This document shows positions 19,811 through 29,079 of a stretch of 64,000 nucleotides of DNA, in pieces. Positions within the stretch are counted from its first letter, which is position 1; every line of letters begins with the position of its first letter. The DNA is from Vibrio sp. RE86 (GTDB taxonomy: Bacteria; Pseudomonadota; Gammaproteobacteria; Enterobacterales; Vibrionaceae). A model generated the notes under the pieces. It worked only from the letters and a program-made list of their open reading frames with translations, did no database searches and was not told the DNA's origin. The stretch lies in contig NZ_VTXI01000005.1 in NCBI RefSeq assembly GCF_013114545.1, positions 124,001 to 188,000 on the forward strand, given 5' to 3'. A program made the translations under genes and the position numbers.

Positions 19811-20002
19811 GGTAATACTTTGAGTAATACCAAGCTTGAATATTGGTGTTAGTATTACTACGAATGAGCATATTTCTGGTATTACTTTGGGCCAAATTTA
19901 GGTATGAGTTTAATTGACTAACTCTATGTAAATTAAGGATATATTGAGCTAGCTGTAATACCAAAATCTTCAAGAAATTATGCTCTTTAGCTAGGTATTA
20001 CT
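19811..20002. repeat. Cluster of GGTATTACT motifs upstream of the integrase
   Basis: Exact GGTATTACT occurs at 19878-19886 and 19994-20002, and its reverse complement at 19823-19831. Single-mismatch copies lie at 19811-19819, 19851-19859 and, reversed, 19954-19962. Related motifs lie inside the right end at 43680-43688 and 43692-43700. Placement matches arm-type integrase or excisionase sites; that role is inferred. The 312-base stretch between attL and int holds these motifs and the terminator, no gene. Confidence 0.6.
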
Positions 20003-20014
20003 TGAGGGATCAAA

Positions 20015-21235
20015 ATGGCATTTAAACTTACGGCAAGACAAGCTCAAACCGCCAAGCCACAGGACAAAACTTATCGTTTATCAGATGGTCGTAACCTTTA
20101 TCTTTGCGTCAGACCAAGTGGCTCAAAATCATGGCAGTTTCGTTATACCCGCCCACTGCAAAGTAAAGTGACTTACCTTTCTTTTGGTACATATCCCGAA
20201 GTCAGTCTTGCCGAGGCTCGTGATAAAGCTTACGAAGCTCGTAAAATGCTTAACGACGGTATTGATCCCCAGGTGGCAAAGCAGGCTGAGAAAGCGAAAC
20301 TTATCGCAGAGCATCAGGCCACTTTTCAAAATGTCGCTTTAGAGTGGAAATCCAGTAAAGAAGGGTCGGTAAAAGAAAAGACTCTGCATGACAATTGGAG
20401 AAAGCTCGAAACTTATGCTTTCCCTGCATTGGGAACGCTTCCTATCTCTCAAATTACCGCACCAATTGCGATTGCAAGCTTGCGCCCAACAGAAGCATTA
20501 GGTCGTCTTGAAACCGTGAAACGCACAGTTCAGTTGCTCAACGAAGTCATGAACTATGCGGTTAACAGTGGGTTGATTCATGCGAATCCGCTAATTGGGA
20601 TTAGAGATGTGTTCAAGAAGCCTCAAGTTACACACATGAAGGCCCTCAAACCGCATGAGATTAAGGACCTTGTTAAGCATGTTGCAACAGCGAATATCCA
20701 ACTTGTCACTCGCTTTTTGATTGAGTGGCAGCTTCATACAATGGTTCGACCAAATGAAGCGTCAGGTGCTCGCTGGGATGAAATCGATTATGATAAGCGG
20801 CTTTGGATGATCCCGAAAGAGCGCATGAAAATGGGACGTGCCCATGTTGTTCCTTTGACTACGCAAACTCTCGCCATACTGGACGCAATCAAACCAATAA
20901 GCGGTCATCGTGAATTTGTTTTCCCTTCATCTCGCAACCCTAAAGTACCTACCGATTCTGAAACGGCGAATAAAGCATTAGGCCGAATGGGTATGAAAAA
21001 TAGAACAACGGCTCACGGTCTGCGCGCACTGGCTAGTACAACCTTAAATGAGCAAGGCTTCGATCCTGATGTAATTGAAGCAGCATTGGCCCACACCGAC
21101 AAAAACCAGATCCGAAAAGCCTACAATCGAACCGATTATTTAGAGTCTCGTCGTAAGTTGATGAGCTGGTGGAGTGAGCACATCGAGAAATCGAGTTACG
21201 GTACTTTCAGTACGACCAGATCTACAGAACTATAG
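20015..21235 (+). CDS. P4-type tyrosine integrase
   Basis: Site-specific recombinase of 406 residues. The N-terminal arm-binding DUF4102 domain spans about 5-90 (DGRNLYLCVRPSGSKSW, SFGTYPEVSLAEAR). The catalytic domain has Arg245 in MVRPNEASGARW, His334 and Arg337 in HGLRALAST, His360 in LAHTDKNQ, and nucleophile Tyr370 in RKAYNRTDYL. All catalytic residues are intact, so excision and integration are plausible. It lies 312 bases inside attL and is directed away from it. Confidence 0.97.
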   Translation: MAFKLTARQAQTAKPQDKTYRLSDGRNLYLCVRPSGSKSWQFRYTRPLQSKVTYLSFGTYPEVSLAEARDKAYEARKMLNDGIDPQVAKQAEKAKLIAEHQATFQNVALEWKSSKEGSVKEKTLHDNWRKLETYAFPALGTLPISQITAPIAIASLRPTEALGRLETVKRTVQLLNEVMNYAVNSGLIHANPLIGIRDVFKKPQVTHMKALKPHEIKDLVKHVATANIQLVTRFLIEWQLHTMVRPNEASGARWDEIDYDKRLWMIPKERMKMGRAHVVPLTTQTLAILDAIKPISGHREFVFPSSRNPKVPTDSETANKALGRMGMKNRTTAHGLRALASTTLNEQGFDPDVIEAALAHTDKNQIRKAYNRTDYLESRRKLMSWWSEHIEKSSYGTFSTTRSTEL

Positions 21236-21278
21236 CCAGATGAGAAGGCAAGATACGTTTTAAGAAGGAACTGAAAAT

Positions 21279-21827
21279 ATGTCTGTACCCTCGACAATCT
21301 TAACGTGTGATCGATGCGGTTTTAGTAGCTCGACCTCACGGGGCTCTGGAAACTATAAATACCTCATCGAAGGCAAAGAAGTGTACGTGAGTAAAATGCT
21401 AGGTTGGTGCCAAGACTGTAATAATTTTCAAGCGATAGAACACTTTGATGCAGATAGGCCATGGAATGAAATCATCGAATGTCGTGAAGAAATTGAGCGG
21501 TTGAAATCGCGCTATTTACCTTGGAAGAATCGCAGGTATATCCGTTACCAACAAGATACCATCGAACAAAACACTCAACTGCTTTATGTTTTCGCCAAAC
21601 GAAAGGGAAGTGAAAAGTGCTTAACGTGTGGCAGTCAGAAAATTATCCCATTCGATGGAGATTGCTCGCTCAAGCTAGATGCCGAAGCGTATGTCTATAC
21701 GGGTGAAAAACCGACAGGATTTAAACATCCAGGTTGTGGCGGCGAATTTGTAGCGACACCTGCTGAAGTTCGCCTTAGCTTGAGACGAGCTACAGTTTAT
21801 TACGATATCGCAGGAAATAAGCTTTGA
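21279..21827 (+). CDS. Zinc-ribbon protein of unknown function
   Basis: I do not recognise this 182-residue protein. It has Cys pairs that look like two zinc ribbons: CDRCGF with CQDC at the N-terminus, and CLTCGSQ with HPGCGGEF at the C-terminus. A charged helical middle (about 65-105) separates them. Its ATG lies 44 bases after the integrase stop and is preceded by AAGGAA, so it may be co-transcribed with int. A nucleic-acid or protein-binding role is only a guess. Confidence 0.8.
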   Translation: MSVPSTILTCDRCGFSSSTSRGSGNYKYLIEGKEVYVSKMLGWCQDCNNFQAIEHFDADRPWNEIIECREEIERLKSRYLPWKNRRYIRYQQDTIEQNTQLLYVFAKRKGSEKCLTCGSQKIIPFDGDCSLKLDAEAYVYTGEKPTGFKHPGCGGEFVATPAEVRLSLRRATVYYDIAGNKL

Positions 21828-22044
21828 TGTCGTAGTCGCCTCACCCCTTAACTTCCATTTTACTCAATTATAAAAGTAATAAATCAGCCTTTGCACTTTT
21901 GTATCCATAGATTGTCCCCGCTATATAATTTATTGATATTTATGAGTTTAAGGTAAATCCTGCAAATGCTTGCGTTCAATAAGAGATGTAACTAGCAATT
22001 CGAATACTGATGAGTTGACGTGATGACCGTTCAAAAAATAAGGT

Positions 22045-22069
22045 TATAATATTCGTATTGATGAATATT
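22045..22069 (+). promoter_or_regulatory. -10 box and inverted repeat before the helicase pair
   Basis: A consensus TATAAT (22045-22050) overlaps the inverted repeat AATATTC-N8-GAATATT (22048-22069), 38 bases before the first helicase start. A palindrome over the start point looks like an operator. No clear -35 box is seen. The rest of the 280-base gap after the zinc-ribbon gene shows nothing recognisable. Confidence 0.4.
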
Positions 22070-22107
22070 CTCATTTTTGAGTACAAATTCACTTTGGTAA
22101 GCTAGGT

Positions 22108-23838
22108 ATGGAACTCACACCAGTATTAAAAGAACTGCAAGCTTTTGTGTATGCTGAACATGAAGCTAACATCGAAAGTCTTTTAGAAATTTGGAAGAAA
22201 CCCTTAAAAGAAAAACTACTGAAAGGCGAGACTCAGCGAATAGAGTCGGTTAAGTATTTCGGACCTAATCACCTGGAGGTTGTACTAGGTGATAACGAAT
22301 CACGCTTTAGAGAAGGCGACATGATCTGTTTACATCTTGGTGAACCGTGTGATTACAAGGTGTTCGATCAAGTAACAATTGAAGCAGAAAACGATGGGGA
22401 ATGGTTACTTAAAGTTAAAGTAGACCAAAGTTTACTCTCTGAGTTGAGCGGAGGTTGTTACGCCGATCCTACAGGTATGGATTTAAAGCCTTTTTACGAT
22501 AAAGCTTTGACTGATGTAGCTACGTCAAAAATTGGTAGAGAGGTGCTGCTTCCTCTTCTGTCTGGGCAACTAAATATTGAAACAGTTTATGCTGATGATT
22601 TCGATGACGCTGCTGATTATGCAGATTCACGAGGTTTAAATGAAAAACAAAGTGATGCTGTTGGACTGGGTGTTGCCTCAAAATACCTAGCGTGTATTCA
22701 AGGCCCTCCTGGAACCGGTAAAACAAAAGTTATCAGTATTATCGCTAAACTGCTTGTTGAAGCTGGGCAAAGAGTGCTTATGACCTCTCATACTCACATG
22801 GCGATCAATAATGCGCTTAATAAAATTGTGGAGGAAGGTGTTCCTGCGGCAAAGATTAGTGCAAGCGGTGGAAAAAAATCTCTGAGTGATAAAGTGCCGC
22901 ATTTTGAATATGCATCAAAGTGGGAAGATATACCCGATTCTGGATATGTCATAGGTGCAACACCTTTTGCTACCTGTAGTGAACGGCTTGAAAGCTTTAC
23001 ATTTGACACCATCATCTTTGATGAAGCGAGTCAGATTACACTTCCATTAGCATTAATGGCCATGAGGAAAGGGAGTAGGTTTATATTCGTTGGAGATCAT
23101 AAGCAGCTTCCACCAGTAATACTTTCTCAATCAGTTCTAGAAGATAGCTCTGCCTTTTCTAAGATGATTATTGGAAATGACAAGGTTTCTGTGATGTTAA
23201 GTCAGACATATCGTATGTCTCCAGCCTTAACCCAATGGCCAAGTAAATGTTACTACAAGGGCGATCTGGAATCGAAAAGACCACCAGCGTTATCATCATT
23301 TTCCCTACCTCAAAAAGCGTACAAGTATTGCGACATTCTCTCTAACGAACGGCCTTCCGTGTTTATTAAAACTCCGGGGGTCAATGCTCGTAGCGTAAAT
23401 AAAAAAGAAGCGGATCTAGTAACCGATTTGATCACTGTAGCTGTTGAAGCAGGTTTATCTGCTGAACAAATTGGAGTAGTTACTCCGTTTCGTGGTCACG
23501 CCAAAGCTCTGAAATCCAGTCTTCAGGATAAGTTAGGGATATTTGCTGCAAAATCAGTGGTAACCGACACCGTAGAAAGGATGCAAGGCCAAGAAAGGGA
23601 AATGATCATTGTGTCGTTCTGCTCTTCAGATCCCCAGTATATTAGTGCTATCGCCGAGTTCTTTTTCCAAGCGGAACGTCTCAATGTTGCCATTACTCGT
23701 CCTCAAACTAAGTTGATCATTGTTGGTCCCGAAATATCAGAAGGGATGCTGCAAGAGATTGAGGATCCAAAGGTTAAGAAAAATATTGAAGATTATAAAT
23801 CCCTCGTGAGTCACTGCTATAACGTGGAAGTTAATTAA
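22108..23838 (+). CDS. Upf1-like superfamily 1 helicase
   Basis: 576 residues with a beta-rich N-terminal part (about 40-120) and an SF1 helicase core of the Upf1/DNA2/IGHMBP2 type. Walker A is GPPGTGKT (199-206), Walker B DEAS (305-308) and motif III GDHKQLPP (329-336). Later motifs are SQTYRMSP, ERMQGQEREMIIVSF and LNVAITRPQTKLIIVG. No nuclease domain is visible. The stop overlaps the start of the next helicase (TAATG), implying translational coupling and probably a functional pair. It may act on RNA or DNA. Role in defence is inferred from context. Confidence 0.88.
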   Translation: MELTPVLKELQAFVYAEHEANIESLLEIWKKPLKEKLLKGETQRIESVKYFGPNHLEVVLGDNESRFREGDMICLHLGEPCDYKVFDQVTIEAENDGEWLLKVKVDQSLLSELSGGCYADPTGMDLKPFYDKALTDVATSKIGREVLLPLLSGQLNIETVYADDFDDAADYADSRGLNEKQSDAVGLGVASKYLACIQGPPGTGKTKVISIIAKLLVEAGQRVLMTSHTHMAINNALNKIVEEGVPAAKISASGGKKSLSDKVPHFEYASKWEDIPDSGYVIGATPFATCSERLESFTFDTIIFDEASQITLPLALMAMRKGSRFIFVGDHKQLPPVILSQSVLEDSSAFSKMIIGNDKVSVMLSQTYRMSPALTQWPSKCYYKGDLESKRPPALSSFSLPQKAYKYCDILSNERPSVFIKTPGVNARSVNKKEADLVTDLITVAVEAGLSAEQIGVVTPFRGHAKALKSSLQDKLGIFAAKSVVTDTVERMQGQEREMIIVSFCSSDPQYISAIAEFFFQAERLNVAITRPQTKLIIVGPEISEGMLQEIEDPKVKKNIEDYKSLVSHCYNVEVN

Positions 23839-25808
23839 TGGCACATATAGATACAATTACCGGCTTAGACCGCAAGCATCGACGTCATTTCAAAAAAGTA
23901 TTCAATAAACTTAATGACGAGTTTTTCATACGCGAGTCACTATTAGATCCACTACAAGTAGCTCCTTGCATCATTGAGGGCCCCTGTAATAGTTGGGTTT
24001 TTGTCGGGGTGCACTCAGGGGAACCAGATAACGTTGAACTTCATAAACTAATGGAGTTTAACCGTTCTATGCTGAAACTCGGCTTAAAGCCAGTTAAGTA
24101 TCTTGCCATCGTTGATAATATAACAATGGTAAAAGAGAGCGATTTGCAAGTCGAACCATTGCTCTCTGATTGTGTTCAAATAGTCGACAATAAAATATTT
24201 ATTGAGCGTGGTGAACAGCTGATACACGAAGCATTAACCGAATTCACAATTGAATCTCATTCACGAATCAAGCGAACCTTTTTTCCTGAGTCTGTTATTC
24301 CAGCACAATGTAGCACTCGTCGAGGACAAGTATCAGTAGACAATAGTGCTAAGCTGCTTCCATTCTTTCTCGATTACGATCAAGAGCTAGCGACAAGACT
24401 CGATATGGTAGAGTCTGTTGACTCTGAAGAAGAGGGCCAAGAAGACATTTCGGTAAGGTTGATAAATGGGGTAGCCGGGAGTGGAAAAACTCTGATTTTA
24501 ATTAATCGAGCGGCTTTGTATTGTAAAAAGTACCCTGAAAAAAAGGTGCTTCTAGCAATTCACAATAAACCAGTGACGGAAGATATCAAATATCGATTTG
24601 AAACTTGGCTCAAAGGTAAGCCAGACAACCTAGAAATCGCGACTTTTCATTCATTTGCATTAAGGCAGTACAGTAAAAGCTACCAGCGTGTCAAACCAGC
24701 ATTTGGTGATGCGAGTATAAAAGAAGAAAAGAAGAACGTTTTAAGTGTTCAAAAAGAAGCGTACAAACAACTCTCGTTAACAGATGAGCAGATTTGGTCT
24801 GAATTGGAGTACATCAATGATTACTTAATTAAAGACAAAGAAGAGTACTTAGAATTTGATAGGCAAGGTCGAGGGTTTGCCTTGCAAAAAAGTCAGCGAG
24901 AACATATTTGGCAGCTATATGTTGAATTTTCTGCTCAGTTATCCTCAGTTAAAAAATACTTACCGAGCTTATACATTAAGGAAGTCGCACTTTCAGATAA
25001 ACCTCTTGAGCAATTTGATCACATACTGCTTGACGAGGCCCAGTTCTTCGCGCCATCGTGGTTGCAACTGATTAAACGTTCCTTGACTCCGAGTGGCCAA
25101 CTATTTATTTGTGCTGATCCGAACCAGGGCTTTTTAAAGAGTCGTCTAAGTTGGAAGAGCGTGGGACTAAATGTTCGAGGCCGTACTAAACGTCTAAATC
25201 ACTCCTATCGAACTACTTATGAAATAATGGTTGCAGCCAATGCTTTACTAGATGGGTTGGAAGGAAACCCTGAAGACTATGTTAAACCAGACTATGAAAA
25301 AATGGCTAGAGGCTGCAAACCCCACCTGGTTTATTCCCGAAATGCGCAAGATGAGAAAAAAAGATTTCTGAATGAACTAGCCGCATTGGTTCAATCGAAT
25401 ACAGTCGCTCTGCATCAGATTATGGTGCTGTGTAGCCCTGAGTATAGCCCTTGGTCACTCAAACAAGATATTGAAAAACGTATCGGCTCAAATAAAGTTA
25501 TTAACTACAATAACGCTACAGAGCTGGCAGATAATGTAGGTAGTAAAATTAGACTGCTCAATATCAATAGCTGTACCGGTATGGAGTCCGGTACGGTCTT
25601 TGTTCTGGGCGCAGGTTACATAATTAATCAGCCCAAGAACTTAGAACTGAGTGACTCCGAACGAGAAGAGGCTTTGCAGGAGTCAATGCGTAAACTTTAC
25701 GTGGCCATGACTAGAGCAGGACAGAAACTGGTTGTGTTCAGCAATGAAGAATTTCCAGATAATGTTAAAAAGCACATCGAAATTACGGGGGAAGTAACCC
25801 AAGTTTAA
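23838..25808 (+). CDS. UvrD-like superfamily 1 helicase with unassigned N-terminal domain
   Basis: 656 residues. The first 200 are not recognised; the stretch around SWVFVGVHSGEPDN has no confident nuclease motif. The helicase core has Walker A GVAGSGKT (211-218), a Walker B-type LLDEAQFFAP, an ADPNQGF motif III and a C-terminal LYVAMTRAGQKLVVFS motif VI. It is coupled to the Upf1-like gene by a one-base overlap. Two different SF1 helicases in one operon is an uncommon arrangement. It is distinct from Gabija (needs an OLD-type nuclease) and from Mokosh (needs a PLD nuclease) as far as can be seen. Confidence 0.86.
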   Translation: MAHIDTITGLDRKHRRHFKKVFNKLNDEFFIRESLLDPLQVAPCIIEGPCNSWVFVGVHSGEPDNVELHKLMEFNRSMLKLGLKPVKYLAIVDNITMVKESDLQVEPLLSDCVQIVDNKIFIERGEQLIHEALTEFTIESHSRIKRTFFPESVIPAQCSTRRGQVSVDNSAKLLPFFLDYDQELATRLDMVESVDSEEEGQEDISVRLINGVAGSGKTLILINRAALYCKKYPEKKVLLAIHNKPVTEDIKYRFETWLKGKPDNLEIATFHSFALRQYSKSYQRVKPAFGDASIKEEKKNVLSVQKEAYKQLSLTDEQIWSELEYINDYLIKDKEEYLEFDRQGRGFALQKSQREHIWQLYVEFSAQLSSVKKYLPSLYIKEVALSDKPLEQFDHILLDEAQFFAPSWLQLIKRSLTPSGQLFICADPNQGFLKSRLSWKSVGLNVRGRTKRLNHSYRTTYEIMVAANALLDGLEGNPEDYVKPDYEKMARGCKPHLVYSRNAQDEKKRFLNELAALVQSNTVALHQIMVLCSPEYSPWSLKQDIEKRIGSNKVINYNNATELADNVGSKIRLLNINSCTGMESGTVFVLGAGYIINQPKNLELSDSEREEALQESMRKLYVAMTRAGQKLVVFSNEEFPDNVKKHIEITGEVTQV

Positions 25809-25841
25809 TGACTTTTGGTTCAACATAAGTTGCTAACAACC

Positions 25842-25870
25842 AATGCAAAAAATTGCATTTACGATACAAT
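25842..25870 (+). promoter_or_regulatory. Candidate operator and -10 box of the hsd operon
   Basis: The inverted repeat AATGCAA-N4-TTGCATT (25842-25859) sits where a -35 box would be, upstream of TACAAT (25865-25870). hsdM starts 66 bases downstream. A palindrome replacing the -35 suggests control by an activator or repressor, but no controller gene is adjacent. Confidence 0.35.
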
Positions 25871-25935
25871 ACCTCGCAATAAATCTTGGCTCTGTTTTCC
25901 GGGCCAAGTTCATCTATTGAGAAGTACTTATCATC

Positions 25936-27552
25936 ATGGCTAAAGCACCAGCAAAGAAGAAAGCCCCTGCGAAAAAGAAAGGCTTTGAAGAAACCCTTTG
26001 GGATACCGCAAACCAACTGCGTGGCAGTGTCGAATCATCAGAATACAAGCACGTCGTACTGAGCCTTGTGTTCCTTAAATTCATTAGCGACAAGTTTGAA
26101 ACTCGCCGCCAAAAGATGATCGACGACGGCCAAGAAGCCTTTGTTGAGATGAAAGAGTTCTATCAGCAAGACAATATCTTCTACCTAGAGGAAAGCTCTC
26201 GTTGGTCATTTGTGCAAAAGCACGCAAAGCAAGACAACATCGCCGTTGTGATTGATACTGCACTTGCGAGTATTGAAAAAGCTAACCCAAGCTTGAAAGG
26301 CGCACTGCCAGATAACTATTTCTCTCGCCAAGATCTTGAAGTGAAGAAGCTAGCTTCATTGATTGATACCATTGAGAACATAGACACGCTCGCAGATGAA
26401 TGCGACATGAGCGAAGAAGATCTCGTCGGTCGAGTCTACGAATACTTCCTTGGTAAGTTTGCTGCAACCGAAGGTAAAGGCGGTGGCGAGTTCTATACGC
26501 CAAAGTCTGTGGTAACTCTACTTACAGAAATGCTAGAGCCGTTCCAAGGTAAAATTTACGACCCTGCCTGTGGTTCGGGCGGTATGTTCGTGCAGTCTTT
26601 AAAGTTTGTAAAACAGCATGAAGGCCGCACCAAAGACATCGCGATTTACGGTCAAGAGCTGACGTCTACCACATACAAGCTAGCCAAGATGAACTTAGCC
26701 ATTCGCGGCTTATCAGGCAACTTGGGTGAGCGCCCAGCCGATACCTTCTTTGCGGACCAGCATAAAGATCTTAAAGCTGACTACATTATGGCGAACCCGC
26801 CGTTCAACATCAGTCAATGGCGTGACGAGAACGAGCTAACCAAAGACCCGCGCTTCTCTGGCTACCGCACACCGCCAACAGGCAATGCCAACTATGGTTG
26901 GATCTTGCACATGCTCTCTAAGCTGAGCGAAACAGGCACTGCTGGTTTTGTATTGGCTAACGGCTCAATGAGCTCAAACACTTCTGGTGAAGGGGAAATC
27001 CGCCAGCAGCTTATCGAAAACGATGTAGTGGAATGCATGATTGCCTTACCGGGTCAGCTGTTCTACTCAACCCAAATCCCAGTCTGTATCTGGTTTATCA
27101 CCAAGAACAAGCAAGCCAATGCTGCAAAAGGCTACCGCCAGCGTGAAAAAGAGACCTTGTTTATTGATGCTCGTGAAATGGGTACCATGACCAGCCGTGT
27201 ACATAAAGAGTTGACCAAAGATGACATCGCGTTAATTGCGGACACCTACCACGCATGGCGCAGTGATGACGCCGAGCTAAAAGCACGAGTAGAACGTGGC
27301 GACAGTAAGCTAGAGAAATATGAAGATGTGGCAGGCTTCTGTAAGCAAGCGAGTTTGGGTGAGATCAAAGCCAATGATTTTGTGCTGACTCCAGGGCGCT
27401 ACGTAGGCGCTGCGGAAGTCGAAGACGACGGCATTCCATTTGAAACCAAGATGAGTGAACTATCTCAAACCCTCTACAGCCAAATGAACCAAGCCGAAGA
27501 GTTAGATAAAGTGATTCGCAGCAATTTGGAGGCGTTGGGTTATGGTGAGTGA
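25936..27552 (+). CDS. hsdM: Type I restriction-modification methyltransferase HsdM
   Basis: N6-adenine methylation subunit of a type I enzyme, 538 residues. An unusual Lys/Ala-rich N-terminus (two APAKKK units) precedes the helical HsdM_N domain (about 17-150). The SAM site is DPACGSGG (209-216) and the catalytic motif NPPF (287-290). GGGEFYTPKSVV is also present. It overlaps hsdS by 11 bases. All catalytic residues are intact. Confidence 0.96.
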   Translation: MAKAPAKKKAPAKKKGFEETLWDTANQLRGSVESSEYKHVVLSLVFLKFISDKFETRRQKMIDDGQEAFVEMKEFYQQDNIFYLEESSRWSFVQKHAKQDNIAVVIDTALASIEKANPSLKGALPDNYFSRQDLEVKKLASLIDTIENIDTLADECDMSEEDLVGRVYEYFLGKFAATEGKGGGEFYTPKSVVTLLTEMLEPFQGKIYDPACGSGGMFVQSLKFVKQHEGRTKDIAIYGQELTSTTYKLAKMNLAIRGLSGNLGERPADTFFADQHKDLKADYIMANPPFNISQWRDENELTKDPRFSGYRTPPTGNANYGWILHMLSKLSETGTAGFVLANGSMSSNTSGEGEIRQQLIENDVVECMIALPGQLFYSTQIPVCIWFITKNKQANAAKGYRQREKETLFIDAREMGTMTSRVHKELTKDDIALIADTYHAWRSDDAELKARVERGDSKLEKYEDVAGFCKQASLGEIKANDFVLTPGRYVGAAEVEDDGIPFETKMSELSQTLYSQMNQAEELDKVIRSNLEALGYGE

Positions 27553-28849
27553 GTTAGTCACAATGCGGTTGGTAGATTGTATGGATGCAATTATAGACTA
27601 TCGAGGCAAAACACCAAAGAAAACCACATCAGGTATCCCCTTAATTACGGCTAAAATCATTAAAGGTGGAAGAATTCAAGATGTTACGGAGTTTATCGCT
27701 GAAGAAAACTATGATTCGTGGATGGTTAGAGGTATTCCTCAATGTGGTGACGTTGTTTTAACGACTGAAGCACCACTAGGTGAGGTCGCGCAACTGGATA
27801 GTCGAAAAGTTGCTTTAGCTCAGCGAGTGATTACCCTAAGAGGTAAGAAAGGACTGTTGTCAAATGATTACCTAGCCTATTTGCTTCAATCTAGATATGT
27901 ACAACATCAGCTAGATGGTCGTGGGACGGGAAGTACAGTTAAAGGGATCAAACAGTCTGAACTTAAAGAAGTAGAGCTTACTTTCCCATCGTATGATATG
28001 CAGGAGCAAGTAGCCTCTCATCTAAAAAAAATCGATGTGAAAATCGATCTCAACCGCCAAATCAACCAAACCCTAGAGCAAATGGCACAAACGCTGTTTA
28101 AATCTTGGTTTGTGGATTTTGACCCAGTGATCGATAACGCCCTTGATGCTGGCAGTGACATTCCTGAGGTATTTGAAACCCGCGTTGAGCGACGCAAAGC
28201 TGTGCGTGAAAGTGCCGACTTTAAAGCGTTGCCTGATGATGTTCGTCAGCTCTTTCCAAGTGAATTTGAAGAGAGTGAGTTGGGTTGGGTGCCTAAGGGG
28301 TGGGAGTTTGGCACTGTCTCAGATTTATTGGTACTTCAGCGTGGTTTCGATTTGCCTAAAACGAAACGAGTAGCTGGTGATTATGCCTTGATTGCTTCTA
28401 GTGGCCAAGATGGGACTCACAATGAAGCGAAAGTTAAAGGGCCTGGTATTACGACAGGTAGAAGTGGAAAAATAGGTATAGTTACTTTTGTCTTTGGTGA
28501 TTTTTGGCCTTTAAACACCACCCTATGGGTTAAAGAGTATAGGGCATCAAACCCCTACCATGCATTGTTCTATTTAAAAACTTTGCCACTTGAAACACTA
28601 AATTCTGGTTCGGCAGTTCCTACCTTAAATAGAAACTATGTGCATAACTTGCCCGCTGTAGTTCCGAACTCTTCTGTGTTGGATAAATTTGAGTCATTGG
28701 TTTCAGGTAGCTTTAAAAAAATAAACTTAAATCAACTTGAGAATGAGTCTTTAACCAAACTCCGAGACACACTACTTCCAAAGCTGATCTCAGGCGAGCT
28801 ACGCCTTGATTCACCGGAAGTTGAGCAAGCCAAAGCGCTGGTGGACTAA
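27542..28849 (+). CDS. hsdS: Type I restriction-modification specificity subunit HsdS
   Basis: 435 residues with two target-recognition domains (about 1-155 and 245-400). They are separated by the conserved spacer QINQTLEQMAQTLFKSWFVDFDPV, and a second, C-terminal spacer helix (LNQLENESLTKLRDTLLPKLISGEL) follows. Each recognition domain reads one half of a bipartite site; the site cannot be read from sequence. The ATG at 27542 lies inside the end of hsdM, so translation is coupled. Confidence 0.95.
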   Translation: MVSELVTMRLVDCMDAIIDYRGKTPKKTTSGIPLITAKIIKGGRIQDVTEFIAEENYDSWMVRGIPQCGDVVLTTEAPLGEVAQLDSRKVALAQRVITLRGKKGLLSNDYLAYLLQSRYVQHQLDGRGTGSTVKGIKQSELKEVELTFPSYDMQEQVASHLKKIDVKIDLNRQINQTLEQMAQTLFKSWFVDFDPVIDNALDAGSDIPEVFETRVERRKAVRESADFKALPDDVRQLFPSEFEESELGWVPKGWEFGTVSDLLVLQRGFDLPKTKRVAGDYALIASSGQDGTHNEAKVKGPGITTGRSGKIGIVTFVFGDFWPLNTTLWVKEYRASNPYHALFYLKTLPLETLNSGSAVPTLNRNYVHNLPAVVPNSSVLDKFESLVSGSFKKINLNQLENESLTKLRDTLLPKLISGELRLDSPEVEQAKALVD

Positions 28850-28856
28850 CTCATTT

Positions 28857-28976
28857 CGTCATTCCGGAAAGTGAAGAACGAACTTGTCCGGAATCTCGCT
28901 CTTAATGCGGTGATACGAACGAAAAGCGAGATCTCAGACACCTCGTCCCTCGGTTCTGAGATGACGGAAGTGAGTA
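28857..28976. repeat. Palindromic intergenic repeat, copy 1 (120 bp)
   Basis: The outer arms CGTCAT and ATGACG frame a larger imperfect hairpin with CTCGCT/AGCGAG-type internal pairing. Its first 45 bases closely match copy 2 at 59741-59839 (CGTCATTCCGGAAA, then GAACGA, then TCCGGAATCTC). It fills most of the 230-base hsdS-hsdR gap and could alter expression of hsdR. Confidence 0.75.
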
Positions 28977-29079
28977 ATACTCAGATGCGAAGGGGAAGGC
29001 TCTAAAGCAAAGAGCTTTTTTCATACCACGAAAAACAATAACAACCATACATCACGTCAAACAGCAGTAGGAAAAGGCG

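Noticed and set aside
19546..19852. Open frames on both strands across tRNA-Ser
   Set aside because: They run through the tRNA gene and its terminator and have no ribosome site or family features.
22108..25808. Helicase pair as a Gabija or Mokosh system
   Set aside because: Gabija needs an OLD-family ATPase-nuclease and Mokosh a PLD nuclease; neither motif set was seen.
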